A stretch of 64,000 nt of DNA from positions 3,224,001-3,288,000 of the forward strand of contig NZ_CP112880.1 of the NCBI RefSeq assembly GCF_028747205.1, in the 5' to 3' direction. This document shows positions 1 through 10,089 of this stretch, in pieces. The position numbers and the translations under genes were made by a program. The notes under the pieces are model-generated. The model had not been told where the DNA came from and searched no databases. It saw only the letters and a list, made by a program, of their open reading frames with translations. This stretch comes from Streptomyces sp. CA-278952 (GTDB taxonomy: Bacteria > Actinomycetota > Actinomycetes > Streptomycetales > Streptomycetaceae). The stretch's first letter is position 1; every line of letters begins with the position of its first letter.

Positions 1-268
1 TGTTCAGCGGGACCAGCACCGCGCCGGCCGTCACCGCCCCGAGCGCGGAGACGATCCAGTCCAGGGTGTTCGGGGCCCAGATCGCGACCCGGTCCCCCCG
101 CTCCACACCGGAGGCGAGGCACGCGGCCGCGGCCCGCTCCACCCGCTCGCCGAGCTCGGCGTACGAGAGCCGGTTACGGCCGTCGGCCACCGCCTCGGCG
201 GAGCCGTACCGCCGCGCCGCCGACCGCACCAGCTCCGGGATGCTGCCCCATTCCTCGTCGCCCCGCAT
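1..268 (-). CDS. Acyl-CoA synthetase (AMP-binding), N-terminal part only
   Basis: The gene runs off the left edge; about 89 residues from the start are visible. They begin MRGDEEWGSIPELV and contain the LSYAELGERVERAA, VAIWAPNTLDW and GAVLVPLN segments of the ANL superfamily N-terminal domain. Such enzymes activate a carboxylic acid to its CoA thioester through an acyl-adenylate. The ATP-binding loop and catalytic lysine lie outside the window. The ATG at 268 has a GGAGGG ribosome site. It is divergent from the Ltp2-like gene, with the palindrome at 295-309 between them, so it probably supplies acyl-CoA to that pathway. FadD3/FadD17-like identity is only a guess. Confidence 0.85.
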   Translation of the reverse strand, partial: MRGDEEWGSIPELVRSAARRYGSAEAVADGRNRLSYAELGERVERAAAACLASGVERGDRVAIWAPNTLDWIVSALGAVTAGAVLVPLN

Positions 269-294
269 CACGCGCCCTCCTGCCGCCGCACTAG

Positions 295-309
295 CTGACT
301 ATCCGTCAG
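295..309. promoter_or_regulatory. Predicted operator, perfect CTGAC-N5-GTCAG
   Basis: Perfect inverted repeat (CTGAC, spacer TATCC, GTCAG) in the divergent promoter region between the acyl-CoA synthetase (start 268) and the Ltp2-like gene (start 365). It is one of ten such sites in the window. The position and symmetry fit a TetR-type repressor controlling both directions. Confidence 0.7.
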
Positions 310-364
310 ATTAGCGGTAGCCTCTGCCGCTGTCAGCAGGGGCGACGGTGCGGGAGGTCAGCGG

Positions 365-1513
365 ATGGCAACGCTCAAGGACGCGACGGCGATAGCCGGG
401 ATCGGGCAGACGGCGTTCGCGAAACGGCTCCCCGAGCCGGAGAAGACCCTCGCCTGCCGGGCGATCCTGGCGGCCCTCGACGACGCGGGCATCGCCCCCG
501 CCGAGGTCGACGGCTTCGCCTCGTACACGATGGAGGAGACCGACGAGGTGGAGGTCGCCAAGGCGATCGGCGCCGGCGACGTCACCTTCTTCTCCAAGGT
601 CGGCTACGGCGGCGGCGGTTCCTGCGCCACGCTCGCCCACCTCGCCGCCGCCGTCGCCACCGGACAGGCGAGCGTCGGCGTGGCCTGGCGGTCACGCAAG
701 CGCGGCTCCGGGCCCCGGCCGTGGAAGAACACGGCCGTCCAGCTCCCCACGCCCGCCCAGTGGACCCGTCCCTACGGGCTGCTGAGGCCCGCCGACGAGA
801 TCGGCATGCTGGCCCGGCGCTACATGCACGAGTACGGGGCCACCCGCGACCACCTCTTCAACGTGGCGCTCGCCTGCCGCAACCGGGCCAACCAGAACCC
901 GGCCGCGATCATGTACGACCGCCCGCTGACCCGCGAGATGTACATGACCTCCCGCTGGATCAGTGAACCCCTCTGCCTCTTCGACAACTGCCTGGAGACC
1001 GACGGGGCGTTGGCCTGCGTGATCGTCTCCGCCGAACGCGCCCGCGACTGCCGGCAGAAGCCCGTCTACCTCCACTCCGTCGCCCAGGGGCTGCCCGCCC
1101 AGCACCACGGGATGGTCAACTACTGGAACGACGACCCGCTGACCGGGCCCGCCTGGACCGCCGCCCGACAGCTCTGGAAACAGGCGGACTTCGGGCCCGA
1201 CGACGTCGATGTGGCCCAGATCTACGACGCGTTCACCCCGCTCGTCCCGCTCTCCCTGGAGGGCTACGGCTTCTGCGGGCGCGGCGAGGGCGGCGCGTTC
1301 ACCGAGGGTGGGGCCCTGGAGAGCGGCGGACGGCTGCCCATCAACACCGGGGGCGGCGGCCTCAGCGAGGCGTACGTCCACGGCTTCAACCTCATCACCG
1401 AGGGCGTGAAACAACTGCGCGGCACCTCCACCGCCCAGATTCCCGACGCCGCCACCTGCCTGGTCACCGCCGGTGAGGGCGTTCCGACATCGGCCGTACT
1501 GCTGAGGAGTTGA
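365..1513 (+). CDS. Ltp2-like thiolase-fold aldolase (steroid side-chain type)
   Basis: A 382-residue thiolase-superfamily protein that begins IAGIGQTAFAKRL like Ltp2 of the steroid pathway. Ltp2 with a DUF35 protein performs a retro-aldol cleavage that releases propionyl-CoA. The two active-site tyrosines I recall for Ltp2 (294 and 344, 50 apart) correspond to Tyr-287 (in AQIYDAF) and Tyr-337 (in SEAYVHG), also 50 apart. The thiolase His/Cys pattern seen in the gene at 11467 is absent here. Start ATG with GGGAGG 9 bases upstream. It is followed after 4 bases by its likely DUF35 partner and then by a crotonase, forming one operon under the operator at 295. The true substrate is unknown. Confidence 0.8.
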   Translation: MATLKDATAIAGIGQTAFAKRLPEPEKTLACRAILAALDDAGIAPAEVDGFASYTMEETDEVEVAKAIGAGDVTFFSKVGYGGGGSCATLAHLAAAVATGQASVGVAWRSRKRGSGPRPWKNTAVQLPTPAQWTRPYGLLRPADEIGMLARRYMHEYGATRDHLFNVALACRNRANQNPAAIMYDRPLTREMYMTSRWISEPLCLFDNCLETDGALACVIVSAERARDCRQKPVYLHSVAQGLPAQHHGMVNYWNDDPLTGPAWTAARQLWKQADFGPDDVDVAQIYDAFTPLVPLSLEGYGFCGRGEGGAFTEGGALESGGRLPINTGGGGLSEAYVHGFNLITEGVKQLRGTSTAQIPDAATCLVTAGEGVPTSAVLLRS

Positions 1514-1517
1514 GGAC

Positions 1518-1973
1518 ATGGCCGTGAACGATTCCCTCCTGCTGCCCGTCGCCGACGAGGACGGCGCACCCTTCTGGGAGTACGCCGCGCGCGGCGAACT
1601 GCGCGTCCAGGCCTGCGCCTCCCCCGCCTGCGGCGAACCGCGCTTCCCGCCCCGGCCCTGCTGCCCGCACTGCGGGTCGTTCGAGAGCGAGTGGCGGGAG
1701 ATGAGCGGGCGCGGCCGACTCTGGTCGTACGTGATCCCTCATCCGCCGCTGCTCCCCGCCTACGCCGAACAGGCCCCGTACAACGCGGTGTTGGTCGAGC
1801 TGGCGGAAACCCCGCACATCCGGCTGGCCGGGAACGTCGTCGCCGCCCCGGACGCTCCGCTGAACTCGGTCGACCCGGCGCGGCTGCGGATCGGGGCTCC
1901 GGTGCGGGCAGCGTTCTGCCCGGCGGGGCCCGGCGGTGGCGTCACGCTCGTCCGCTGGCTCCTGGAGGGGTGA
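1518..1973 (+). CDS. DUF35 Zn-ribbon/OB-fold protein, Ltp partner
   Basis: A 151-residue protein with an N-terminal rubredoxin-like zinc ribbon (Cys-33, Cys-38, Cys-49, Cys-52) and then an OB-fold that carries the LVRWL ending. DUF35 proteins of the ChsH2 type bind Ltp aldolases and hydratases as acyl-CoA-binding scaffolds. It starts 4 bases after the stop of the Ltp2-like gene, the arrangement expected for an obligate pair. No MaoC hydratase is adjacent, unlike ChsH1-ChsH2; the crotonase that follows may take that role. Confidence 0.85.
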   Translation: MAVNDSLLLPVADEDGAPFWEYAARGELRVQACASPACGEPRFPPRPCCPHCGSFESEWREMSGRGRLWSYVIPHPPLLPAYAEQAPYNAVLVELAETPHIRLAGNVVAAPDAPLNSVDPARLRIGAPVRAAFCPAGPGGGVTLVRWLLEG

Positions 1974-1977
1974 GCGG

Positions 1978-2754
1978 ATGGCCCTGCGCATCGAGCGGGA
2001 CGAGGGGACGGGGGTCGCGCTCGTCACCCTGGACCGACCGGCGAGACTCAACGCGATCGACCTGGAGACGGCCGAGGAACTGGCCGCGCTGTGGCGGGAG
2101 TTGCGGTACGACGAGTCGGTGCGGGCGACCGTCCTCACCGGGGCCGGGACGCGTGCCTTCTGTACGGGGATCGACCGGGGCGTCACCGTCCCGCAGCCCC
2201 CGTCCCCGTACGCCCTCGACGACCCCCTCCTGCGGATCGGCCCCAAGGCGAACGACCTGTGGAAGCCCGTGGTCGCGGCGGTGGAGGGGATGGCCTGCGG
2301 CGGGGCGTTCTATCTGCTGGGCGAGGCGGAGTTCGTGGTCGCGTCCCGGGAGGCGACGTTCTTCGACCCGCACACGACGTACGGGATGGTCTCGGCGTAC
2401 GAAGCGATTGCCATGGCCCAGCGGATGCCGTTCGGGGAGGTCGCCCGGATGTCCCTGATGGGCACGGCGGAACGGCTGAGCGCCGGGCGGGCGTACGCGA
2501 TCGGGCTGGTCAGCGAGGTGACGGAGCCGGGCGGCGCGGTGGCGGCGGCGCTGCGGTCGGCGACGGTCATCGCCCGCTACCCGACGGAGGCGGTGCAGGG
2601 CACGGTCCGGGCGGTGTGGTCCGCGAAGGAGGCGGCCAGGGCCCAGGCGATGTCCCAGGCTCCGGCGCTGATCGCCCTGGGCAATCTGCCCCCGGATCGG
2701 CAGGCGGAGCTGTTCGAGGGGCGGGGCGGGGGTGGGGAGCCCCGGGTGCGGTGA
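1978..2754 (+). CDS. Enoyl-CoA hydratase/isomerase family (crotonase fold)
   Basis: A 258-residue crotonase. The two oxyanion-hole segments are visible (TRAFCTGIDRG and GMACGGAFYLLGEAE). The usual catalytic glutamate region is replaced by FFDPHTTYGMVSAYE, so a simple hydratase reaction is not assured. The ATG at 1978 lies 4 bases after the DUF35 stop and completes the aldolase-DUF35-crotonase operon. The last 20 residues are Gly/Arg-rich and probably unstructured. Hydration of an unsaturated acyl-CoA before aldol cleavage is an inference from context. Confidence 0.85.
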   Translation: MALRIERDEGTGVALVTLDRPARLNAIDLETAEELAALWRELRYDESVRATVLTGAGTRAFCTGIDRGVTVPQPPSPYALDDPLLRIGPKANDLWKPVVAAVEGMACGGAFYLLGEAEFVVASREATFFDPHTTYGMVSAYEAIAMAQRMPFGEVARMSLMGTAERLSAGRAYAIGLVSEVTEPGGAVAAALRSATVIARYPTEAVQGTVRAVWSAKEAARAQAMSQAPALIALGNLPPDRQAELFEGRGGGGEPRVR

Positions 2755-2820
2755 GCATCCGAGGGGGCCCGGGCACGACGAGCCCTGTCCGTCCGTCCCA
2801 TCCGCGCGAGGTACCCGGCC

Positions 2821-3348
2821 TCAGAGGACCTCGACGGTCACTTCGCAGCCCTTGACCTTGGACACCTTGCGGGGACTCTCCATACGCAGGGTGTAGGTGC
2901 GGACCTCGCCGCCGTCGAGGTTCACGGTGGTCTCGGCGGTGTCCATGGTGTTGCCGAGGCCGTCGACGAACCGCACGTCGATCTCGTACGCCTGCGAGCC
3001 CGGCTCGTTCGCCCGCAGCTCGATCAGCGACGAGGTGACCGCCTTGCGCTTGCCCTTGCGGGGCTGGGCGCAGCGGATGATCCGGTAGGCGGGGGCGTCG
3101 GACGCGGTGGGCGTCGGGGTTCCGTAGGAGCCGGACGAGCCGGAGGACGAGGAGTCGTCGTCGTAGTCCTCGTCGAAGTCGTTGTCCCGGTAGCCGTTGT
3201 TGCTCTTCTTCGAGCTGGAGCAACCGCCGCCCGAGCTGCTGCTCTTGCCGCTCTTGCCCTTGCCGCCGCTGGAAGAGGTGGAGAACCCGGTGAGCGCGAG
3301 CACCACCACGACCAGGACCGCCGCGAGTTTCGTCTGTCGCCGCATCAT
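2821..3348 (-). CDS. Secreted or anchored Ser/Gly-rich hypothetical protein
   Basis: A 175-residue protein with MRRQTKLAAVLVVVVLALTG as a signal sequence but no lipobox cysteine. A Ser/Gly/Lys stretch and an acidic Asp-rich run follow (about residues 30-75). The C-terminal domain (about 85-175, two cysteines) has the alternating pattern of a beta-sandwich. Start chosen at the ATGATG at 3348 because GGGGG precedes it. A longer reading frame upstream lacks a signal peptide and is less likely. No family recognised; it is probably an extracellular protein tethered by its signal segment. Confidence 0.7.
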   Translation of the reverse strand: MMRRQTKLAAVLVVVVLALTGFSTSSSGGKGKSGKSSSSGGGCSSSKKSNNGYRDNDFDEDYDDDSSSSGSSGSYGTPTPTASDAPAYRIIRCAQPRKGKRKAVTSSLIELRANEPGSQAYEIDVRFVDGLGNTMDTAETTVNLDGGEVRTYTLRMESPRKVSKVKGCEVTVEVL

Positions 3349-3554
3349 GGATGCAGCCCCCCTTGAGTTTCGTTGCCGTTGGCACGTCGCGCCGATGGCG
3401 TGCGTCGTCACCCTCAGCATGCCGCACGCGACCCCATGTCCAAGTCATGACCCTGTCACGGTCCCGTCATCGTCCGCATGGCGGGGGTGATCGCCCCGGC
3501 GTAGCGTCGGCTGCGGGGGTGCGTGTTCGCAGGACGACGCCCTGGAGGCTGACG

Positions 3555-4229
3555 ATGATCCGCAATGTCCTCGGCTCCGTCGTCGCCCTGGCCGGGGCGG
3601 CCTCGGCCGTGCTGAGCCCGTTCCGCGACTGGTACGCCGGGCGGGCGGGGCAGGACTACCGGGTGGAGGACCTCTTCGGAGGCATCACCGCCGCGGAGTC
3701 GGGGGTGCTGGTCTCGATGCTGCTGCCGTTCCTCGGCGCGGCGCTGTTGGTGATCGTGGGCGTGGTGCTCCGCTCGCGGCTCGTGGTCGCCCTCGCGGGT
3801 CTGGTGGTGCTGGGCTTCACGATCCTGTGGATGGTCCGCCAGGGGCAGGCCGCGGGGTCGCTGGTGGTGGCCGGGGACGGGTCCGGGCTCCAGGTGGGGG
3901 TGGTGAACGCCTTGGCGGGCGGGCTGCTGATGCTGATCGGGGCGCTGCTGATGAGTGGGCGGGGCCGGCGGGGCCGGCGGGAGCGGCGAGAGCGGGAGCC
4001 GGTGGAGCCGTCTGCCGCGCCGGGGCCGGATCAGGTGGATACCTGGCCGCCGACGCAGGAGCCGGGGATGTCCGTGCAGACGTCGCCGTGGCCGGAGCCG
4101 GAGGTGGACCCGTACACGGGGCCCGACCCGCATGACCCCCGTACGCGGTCCTCTCCGAAGGCCCCGTCGGCGGAGGCCGACCCCCGCGACCCGGTACATC
4201 CGCCGCACCGGCCGCCGCAACAGGATTGA
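3555..4229 (+). CDS. Small integral membrane protein, unknown function
   Basis: A 224-residue protein with a short N-terminal hydrophobic segment (IRNVLGSVVALAGAASAVL), a loop with WYAGRAGQDYRVEDLFGG, and three further membrane segments up to about residue 135. The cytoplasmic tail is Arg-rich, then Pro/Glu/Asp-rich and unstructured. The ATG at 3555 has GGAGG upstream. This membrane part resembles small conserved Streptomyces proteins, but no function can be given. The gene stops just before the repeat array. Confidence 0.75.
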   Translation: MIRNVLGSVVALAGAASAVLSPFRDWYAGRAGQDYRVEDLFGGITAAESGVLVSMLLPFLGAALLVIVGVVLRSRLVVALAGLVVLGFTILWMVRQGQAAGSLVVAGDGSGLQVGVVNALAGGLLMLIGALLMSGRGRRGRRERREREPVEPSAAPGPDQVDTWPPTQEPGMSVQTSPWPEPEVDPYTGPDPHDPRTRSSPKAPSAEADPRDPVHPPHRPPQQD

Positions 4230-4248
4230 CGGCCACCCCTCCGAGGAT

Positions 4249-4600
4249 TCCGTCCTCAAGCGCCGGACGGGCTGGATCACCGCAGAGCCGACGCCCTTCC
4301 GGACGAGGGTTCCGTCCTCAAGCGCCGGACGGGCTGGAACACCGCAGAGCCGACGCCCCCCGGACGAGGCTTCCGTCCTCAAACGCCGGACGGGCTGGGT
4401 GAGCGCCAGGCCGACTGGCTGCGCGCCGGACCAGCTGGAACACCGCAGGGCCCACGCCCCCCGGACCAGGCTTCCGTCCTCAAACGCCGGACGGGCTGGG
4501 TGAGCGCCAGGCCGACTGGCTGGGCGCCGGACCAGCTGGAACACCGCAGGGCCCACGCCCCCCGGACCAGGCTTCCGTCCTCAAACGCCGGACGGGCTGG
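4249..4600. repeat. Tandem array of a dispersed Streptomyces repeat (61- and 101-bp periods)
   Basis: Five copies of a 26-bp core, TCCGTCCTCAA(A/G)CGCCGG followed by ACGGGCTGG, start at 4249, 4311, 4372, 4473 and 4574. The first intervals are about 61-62 bp and the last two are exactly 101 bp, with nearly identical sequence between them. A related core recurs at 49165-49450. The array lies between the ends of the membrane protein and afsK and may act as a bidirectional terminator. Reading frames through it are artefacts. Confidence 0.85.
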
Positions 4601-4629
4601 GTGAGCGCCAGGCCGACTGGGTGCGCGCC

Positions 4630-4717
4630 GGACCAGCTGGGTGGGTGGTGCGGACCAGCTGGGTGGGTGGTGCGGACCAGCTGGGTGGGTGGTGCGGACC
4701 AGCTGGGTGGGTGCTGC
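4630..4717. repeat. Four tandem 22-bp repeats
   Basis: The unit GGACCAGCTGGGTGGGTGGTGC is repeated without gaps at 4630, 4652, 4674 and 4696; the last copy ends CTGC. The array is 14 bases past the afsK stop codon. There is no spacer variation, so it is a minisatellite and not a CRISPR. Confidence 0.9.
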
Positions 4718-4731
4718 GGACAGAACCCCGG

Positions 4732-7155
<2,424 letters not shown>

Positions 7156-7451
7156 TTGCCTGCCACCTCCCCGTAGACGGACCTCGGCGACGAAGTCCGC
7201 GAATTACCGCCCGGTCGAATCCCGCACTGCGCAGCTCGCCCTGTGCAGGGTCTCACCACTGGGCATCACCTGGCGGTACGCACCCCGATTCTTCCTGGCC
7301 CGGGCCCCGGTTGCGAACCCGGGGGCGGATGGGGATGTCTCATGCCACTTCGGGCGGTATCCCCCACACCGGGGGTGCGGAGAGGGGGCGGGGGTGCGGA
7401 AGCCGAGGTTGCGAAGGTGCGGAAGCCAGGGGTACGCGGGCGCGTAAGCGG
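7156..7451. other. afsK upstream region without a gene
   Basis: No reading frame here has coding character. Most of the stretch is presumably the afsK promoter and leader. Its left half contains degenerate forms of the repeat unit that becomes regular from 7452 (GGAAGCC and GGTACGCGGGCGCG fragments). Confidence 0.5.
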
Positions 7452-7559
7452 GGGTTACGAGGGCGCGCAAAGCCGGGGTTACGAGGGGTGCGCAAAGCCG
7501 GGGTTACGAGGGGTGCGCAAAGCCGGGGTTACGAGGGGTGCGGAAGCCAAGGGTTACGG
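7452..7559. repeat. Tandem 25-bp repeats overlapping the VOC gene stop
   Basis: Units starting GGGTTACGAGGGG and ending GCGCAAAGCCG occur at 7452 (24 bp), 7476, 7501 and 7526, and a fifth begins at 7551. The last copy contains the stop codon of the VOC gene (7554-7556), so the array has grown right up to the coding end. Confidence 0.9.
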
Positions 7560-8363
7560 ACGCGGCTCGGCGGGCTCCAGCACGGCGAAGGCGGCCCCCT
7601 GGTCGTCGTGCAGCACGGTCATCCGCCCGGAGGGGATGTCGAAGGGTGGCTGGGTCACCCGGCCACCGAGCTGTACGGCGAGTTCGGCGGCGGCGTCGCA
7701 GTCGGCGACGGCGAAGTAGACGAGGAAGTAGCTCGGCATCTCGGCCGGGAACGCGTCCGTGATGACGCTGCGGCCGCCGACAGCGGTGTCCGGGCCGGGT
7801 TCGGCGGCCTCGGGGGACCACATCCGGAAGTCGACCAGCGCCTCGGAGTCGCCGGAGATGTCGTGGCCCGCCTCGTCCAGGTCGGTGCCGTGGAAGCCGA
7901 AGACCTTCTCGTAGAAGGGGTCCACCTTGTCCGGTTGCCGGGTGTAGACCTCGGTCCAGCAGAAGGAGGCGGGTTCGTTCTGTTTCTCGAAGCCCGCGCG
8001 CTCCTCCGGCTGCCAGAGTCCGAAGACGGCGCCCCCGGGGTCGGCCGCCTGCGCCACGATTCCGGCGCGCCCCGCCCGTACGGGGTCGGTGATGATCTGG
8101 CCGCCGTGCTCGCGGATCGCGGCGACGGTGGCCCGGATGTCGTCGGTGGCGAAGTAGACGCCCCAGGCCGTGGGCATCCGGCCGTCCTTCTTCGCGGCGA
8201 GGGCGGCGACGAGGCGGCCGTCGCTGAGCGCGTCCGCGAAGGGCATGCCGTCGCCGGCCCGGAAGGTCCAGCCGAAGAGCCCACCGTAGAAGCGCTTGCC
8301 CGCTTCGAGGTCGGAGAGCTGCACGTCCGCCCAGCACGGCGCGGAATGCGCGAATGCGGCCAT
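7554..8363 (-). CDS. VOC family protein with two glyoxalase-like domains
   Basis: A 269-residue protein made of two vicinal-oxygen-chelate modules (about 5-125 and 135-265). The first shows CWADVQLSDLEAGKRFYGGLFGW, the second FCWTEVYTRQPDKVDPFYEKVFGF. Such double-VOC proteins in Streptomyces are usually annotated as hydroxylases or glyoxalase/bleomycin-resistance homologues; a metal or ligand site is likely but the substrate is unknown. Start taken at ATG 8363, where MAAFAHSAPCW begins the first domain; the longer frame reads into the intergenic region. It is divergent from the TetR gene. Confidence 0.85.
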   Translation of the reverse strand: MAAFAHSAPCWADVQLSDLEAGKRFYGGLFGWTFRAGDGMPFADALSDGRLVAALAAKKDGRMPTAWGVYFATDDIRATVAAIREHGGQIITDPVRAGRAGIVAQAADPGGAVFGLWQPEERAGFEKQNEPASFCWTEVYTRQPDKVDPFYEKVFGFHGTDLDEAGHDISGDSEALVDFRMWSPEAAEPGPDTAVGGRSVITDAFPAEMPSYFLVYFAVADCDAAAELAVQLGGRVTQPPFDIPSGRMTVLHDDQGAAFAVLEPAEPRP

Positions 8364-8709
8364 GGGACCGGGTCCTTCCGTAGCAGTGACGCCCGTCACA
8401 GTCAACGTAACGTCGCGTCCGGCCCCGCGCGCCCCGGAGGCACCTAAAGGGAACTTTTGACCGATTGATGAAGGCGCGCTCACCATGTGGACGGAAGTTG
8501 TCCACCGAAGTTGTCCACAGGCTGTTGATAACATTTACTCCGGCCGCGCCCCTGAGACCTCGCCCTGACCGCGCTCCGGGCTCCGGCGCCTCTCGCACGG
8601 CGGCCGAAAACCGCCGCTCGCCGCCCCCGCGCACCCCGCCGGTCCTGCGGCGTTCCCCATTTGCAGTCGGCCGAATCGCGCTCCCATCACCCCTCGGTAA
8701 GCTGACGGC
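8364..8709. other. Divergent intergenic region, VOC gene / TetR gene
   Basis: 346 bases without a gene. It holds three DnaA-box-like nonamers at 8486-8519 and a TAAGCT hexamer at 8698-8703 that could be a -10 box for the TetR gene. Nothing else was recognised. Confidence 0.5.
8486..8519. promoter_or_regulatory. Cluster of three DnaA-box-like sites
   Basis: TTGTCCACA at 8511-8519 matches the Streptomyces DnaA box exactly. TTGTCCACC at 8498-8506 differs at one position. TGTGGACGG at 8486-8494 is an inverted copy that differs at two. They sit 190-225 bases upstream of the TetR start. No dnaA, dnaN or parAB genes are nearby, so this is not the replication origin. A DnaA-responsive or titration site is possible. 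Confidence 0.5.
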
Positions 8710-8716
8710 ATGACAG
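8702..8716. promoter_or_regulatory. Imperfect operator-like palindrome over the TetR start
   Basis: CTGAC, spacer GGCAT, then GACAG. This has the spacing of the recurring operator but the second half-site carries one mismatch (GACAG for GTCAG). It spans the start codon of the TetR gene. It could be an autoregulatory site or chance. Confidence 0.3.
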
Positions 8717-9357
8717 GACAAGTACGTACCGTCGACGGCCGCGTGGCCGGTCGACGCGGTCAGGCGACGCGGCAGAAGCTGCTCGACTGCCTCAGCGAGA
8801 TGCTCAGCTCCTCGCCGTACCGGGACGTCAAAGTCATCGACGTCGCCCGGAAGGCCGGGACTTCACCCGCGACTTTCTACCAGTACTTCCCCGACGTGGA
8901 GGGCGCCGTCCTCGAAATCGCCGAGGAGGTGGCCAAGGAGGGCGCCGGACTGACCGAACTGGTCGCCGGACGCTCCTGGGTCGGCAAGGCCGGCTGGACC
9001 ACCGCCGAGCAACTCGTCGAGGGATTCCTCGATTTCTGGCGGCACAACGACGCGATCCTCCGCGTGATCGACCTCGGAGCGGCCGAGGGGGACAAGCGGT
9101 TCTACAAGATCCGTATGAAGATCCTGAACTCGGTCACCAACTCCCTCACGGATTCCGTGAAGGAGCTCCAGAGCAAGGGCAAGATCGACAAGGACGTCAG
9201 TCCGGCGGCGATGGCGGGCTCCCTGGTGGCGATGCTGGCCGCGGTCGCCTCGCACCAGAAGGGTTTCACCACCTGGGGTGTGAAGCAGGCCGAACTGCGG
9301 CCCAATCTCGCCCTGTTGGTGCATCTCGGCATCACCGGCAAGAAGCCGACGAAGTAA
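8710..9357 (+). CDS. TetR family transcriptional regulator
   Basis: A 215-residue regulator. The N-terminal HTH (about residues 18-65) includes RQKLLDCLSEML and VARKAGTSPATFYQYFPDVEG, the standard TetR recognition helix. The all-helical C-terminal domain contains no recognised ligand motif. A TAAGCT hexamer lies 6 bases before the ATG and no ribosome site is visible, so a leaderless transcript is possible. An imperfect copy of the recurring operator overlaps the start. It is the only TetR gene in the window, which makes it a candidate, unproven, for the regulator of the catabolic operons. Confidence 0.9.
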   Translation: MTGQVRTVDGRVAGRRGQATRQKLLDCLSEMLSSSPYRDVKVIDVARKAGTSPATFYQYFPDVEGAVLEIAEEVAKEGAGLTELVAGRSWVGKAGWTTAEQLVEGFLDFWRHNDAILRVIDLGAAEGDKRFYKIRMKILNSVTNSLTDSVKELQSKGKIDKDVSPAAMAGSLVAMLAAVASHQKGFTTWGVKQAELRPNLALLVHLGITGKKPTK

Positions 9358-9447
9358 GCGGTCCGGGGCGCGGGAGGCCGACCGGCCCCGGGCGCCCCAT
9401 GCCACCGGGCGGGCACCCGCCCACCCGGACGCCCCCGTCCTGTCTCA

Positions 9448-9493
9448 CCGACGGCGGACCACCCACGCGCCCCTGCGGGTGGTCCGCCGTCGG
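9448..9493. terminator. Strong stem-loop between convergent genes
   Basis: Perfect 17-bp stem (arms 9448-9464 and 9477-9493, starting CCGACGGCGGACC) with a 12-base loop. There is no T tract, as is common in Streptomyces. It lies between the TetR gene and the convergent reductase gene and can serve both. Confidence 0.8.
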
Positions 9494-9603
9494 CGTTCCC
9501 GGAGGAGGGGCCGCGCCGGGGCCGCCCCGCCCCGGTCCCGGAGCAGAGGCCGCGCCGGAGACCGCTCCGCCCGCCGCTACCGACCTGCCCGCCGCTGCCG
9601 CCG

Positions 9604-10089
9604 CTACCGCCTCTCCAGCCGGAACAGCCGGATCTGCCGCTCCAGCCGCCGCTGGTACGCCGCGTACGGCGGCCAGAACGCGAGTGCGGCCTCCCACACC
9701 CGCTCCCGCTCCTCGCCCTCCAGCAGGCTCGCGCGCACCGGGATGTCCCGGCCGCGCCAGTTGACGACGGCCTCACCCCCGCGGGCCAGCAGATTCACGG
9801 TCCAGGCCGGGTGACCCGGGCGCCCGAAGTTGCTGCCGACCAGGATCCAGCTGCCCTCCACCTCGCCCTCCGGCATGCAGGCCAGCGGCGTGGTCCTCGG
9901 CCGACCCGTGCGCGCCCCCGGCACCGTGAGGACGAGCCCCGGCAGCATCCGGGCGCTGAGCAGCACCTTTCCCCGGGTGAGCCGGTGCACGGCCCGGTCC
10001 AGGGCGGGGACCACGTGCGGGGCGATCCGTCCGAAGGCGCGGGTCGAGGAGACCTTCTGGATCAGACGCACTCCACGGGTGGCGGTCAT
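9604..10089 (-). CDS. Deazaflavin (F420)-dependent nitroreductase-family protein
   Basis: A 161-residue protein of the Ddn/FDOR-A split-barrel family. Visible are VLTVPGARTGRPRTTPL (cofactor phosphate region) and WILVGSNFGRPGHPAWTVNL, both typical of F420H2-dependent quinone or enone reductases. The start ATG overlaps the stop of the acyl-CoA dehydrogenase gene by 4 bases (ATGA), so the two are translationally coupled. In a catabolic operon it may reduce a ring double bond or quinone. The final residues form a charged helix. Confidence 0.85.
   Translation of the reverse strand: MTATRGVRLIQKVSSTRAFGRIAPHVVPALDRAVHRLTRGKVLLSARMLPGLVLTVPGARTGRPRTTPLACMPEGEVEGSWILVGSNFGRPGHPAWTVNLLARGGEAVVNWRGRDIPVRASLLEGEERERVWEAALAFWPPYAAYQRRLERQIRLFRLERR

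Noticed and set aside
4630..4717. CRISPR-like array
   Set aside because: The 22-bp units abut with no unique spacers and no cas genes are present.
7452..7559. CRISPR-like array
   Set aside because: Repeats are directly adjacent, without spacers.
8486..8519. Replication origin
   Set aside because: Only three boxes; no dnaA, dnaN, parAB or many-box array nearby.
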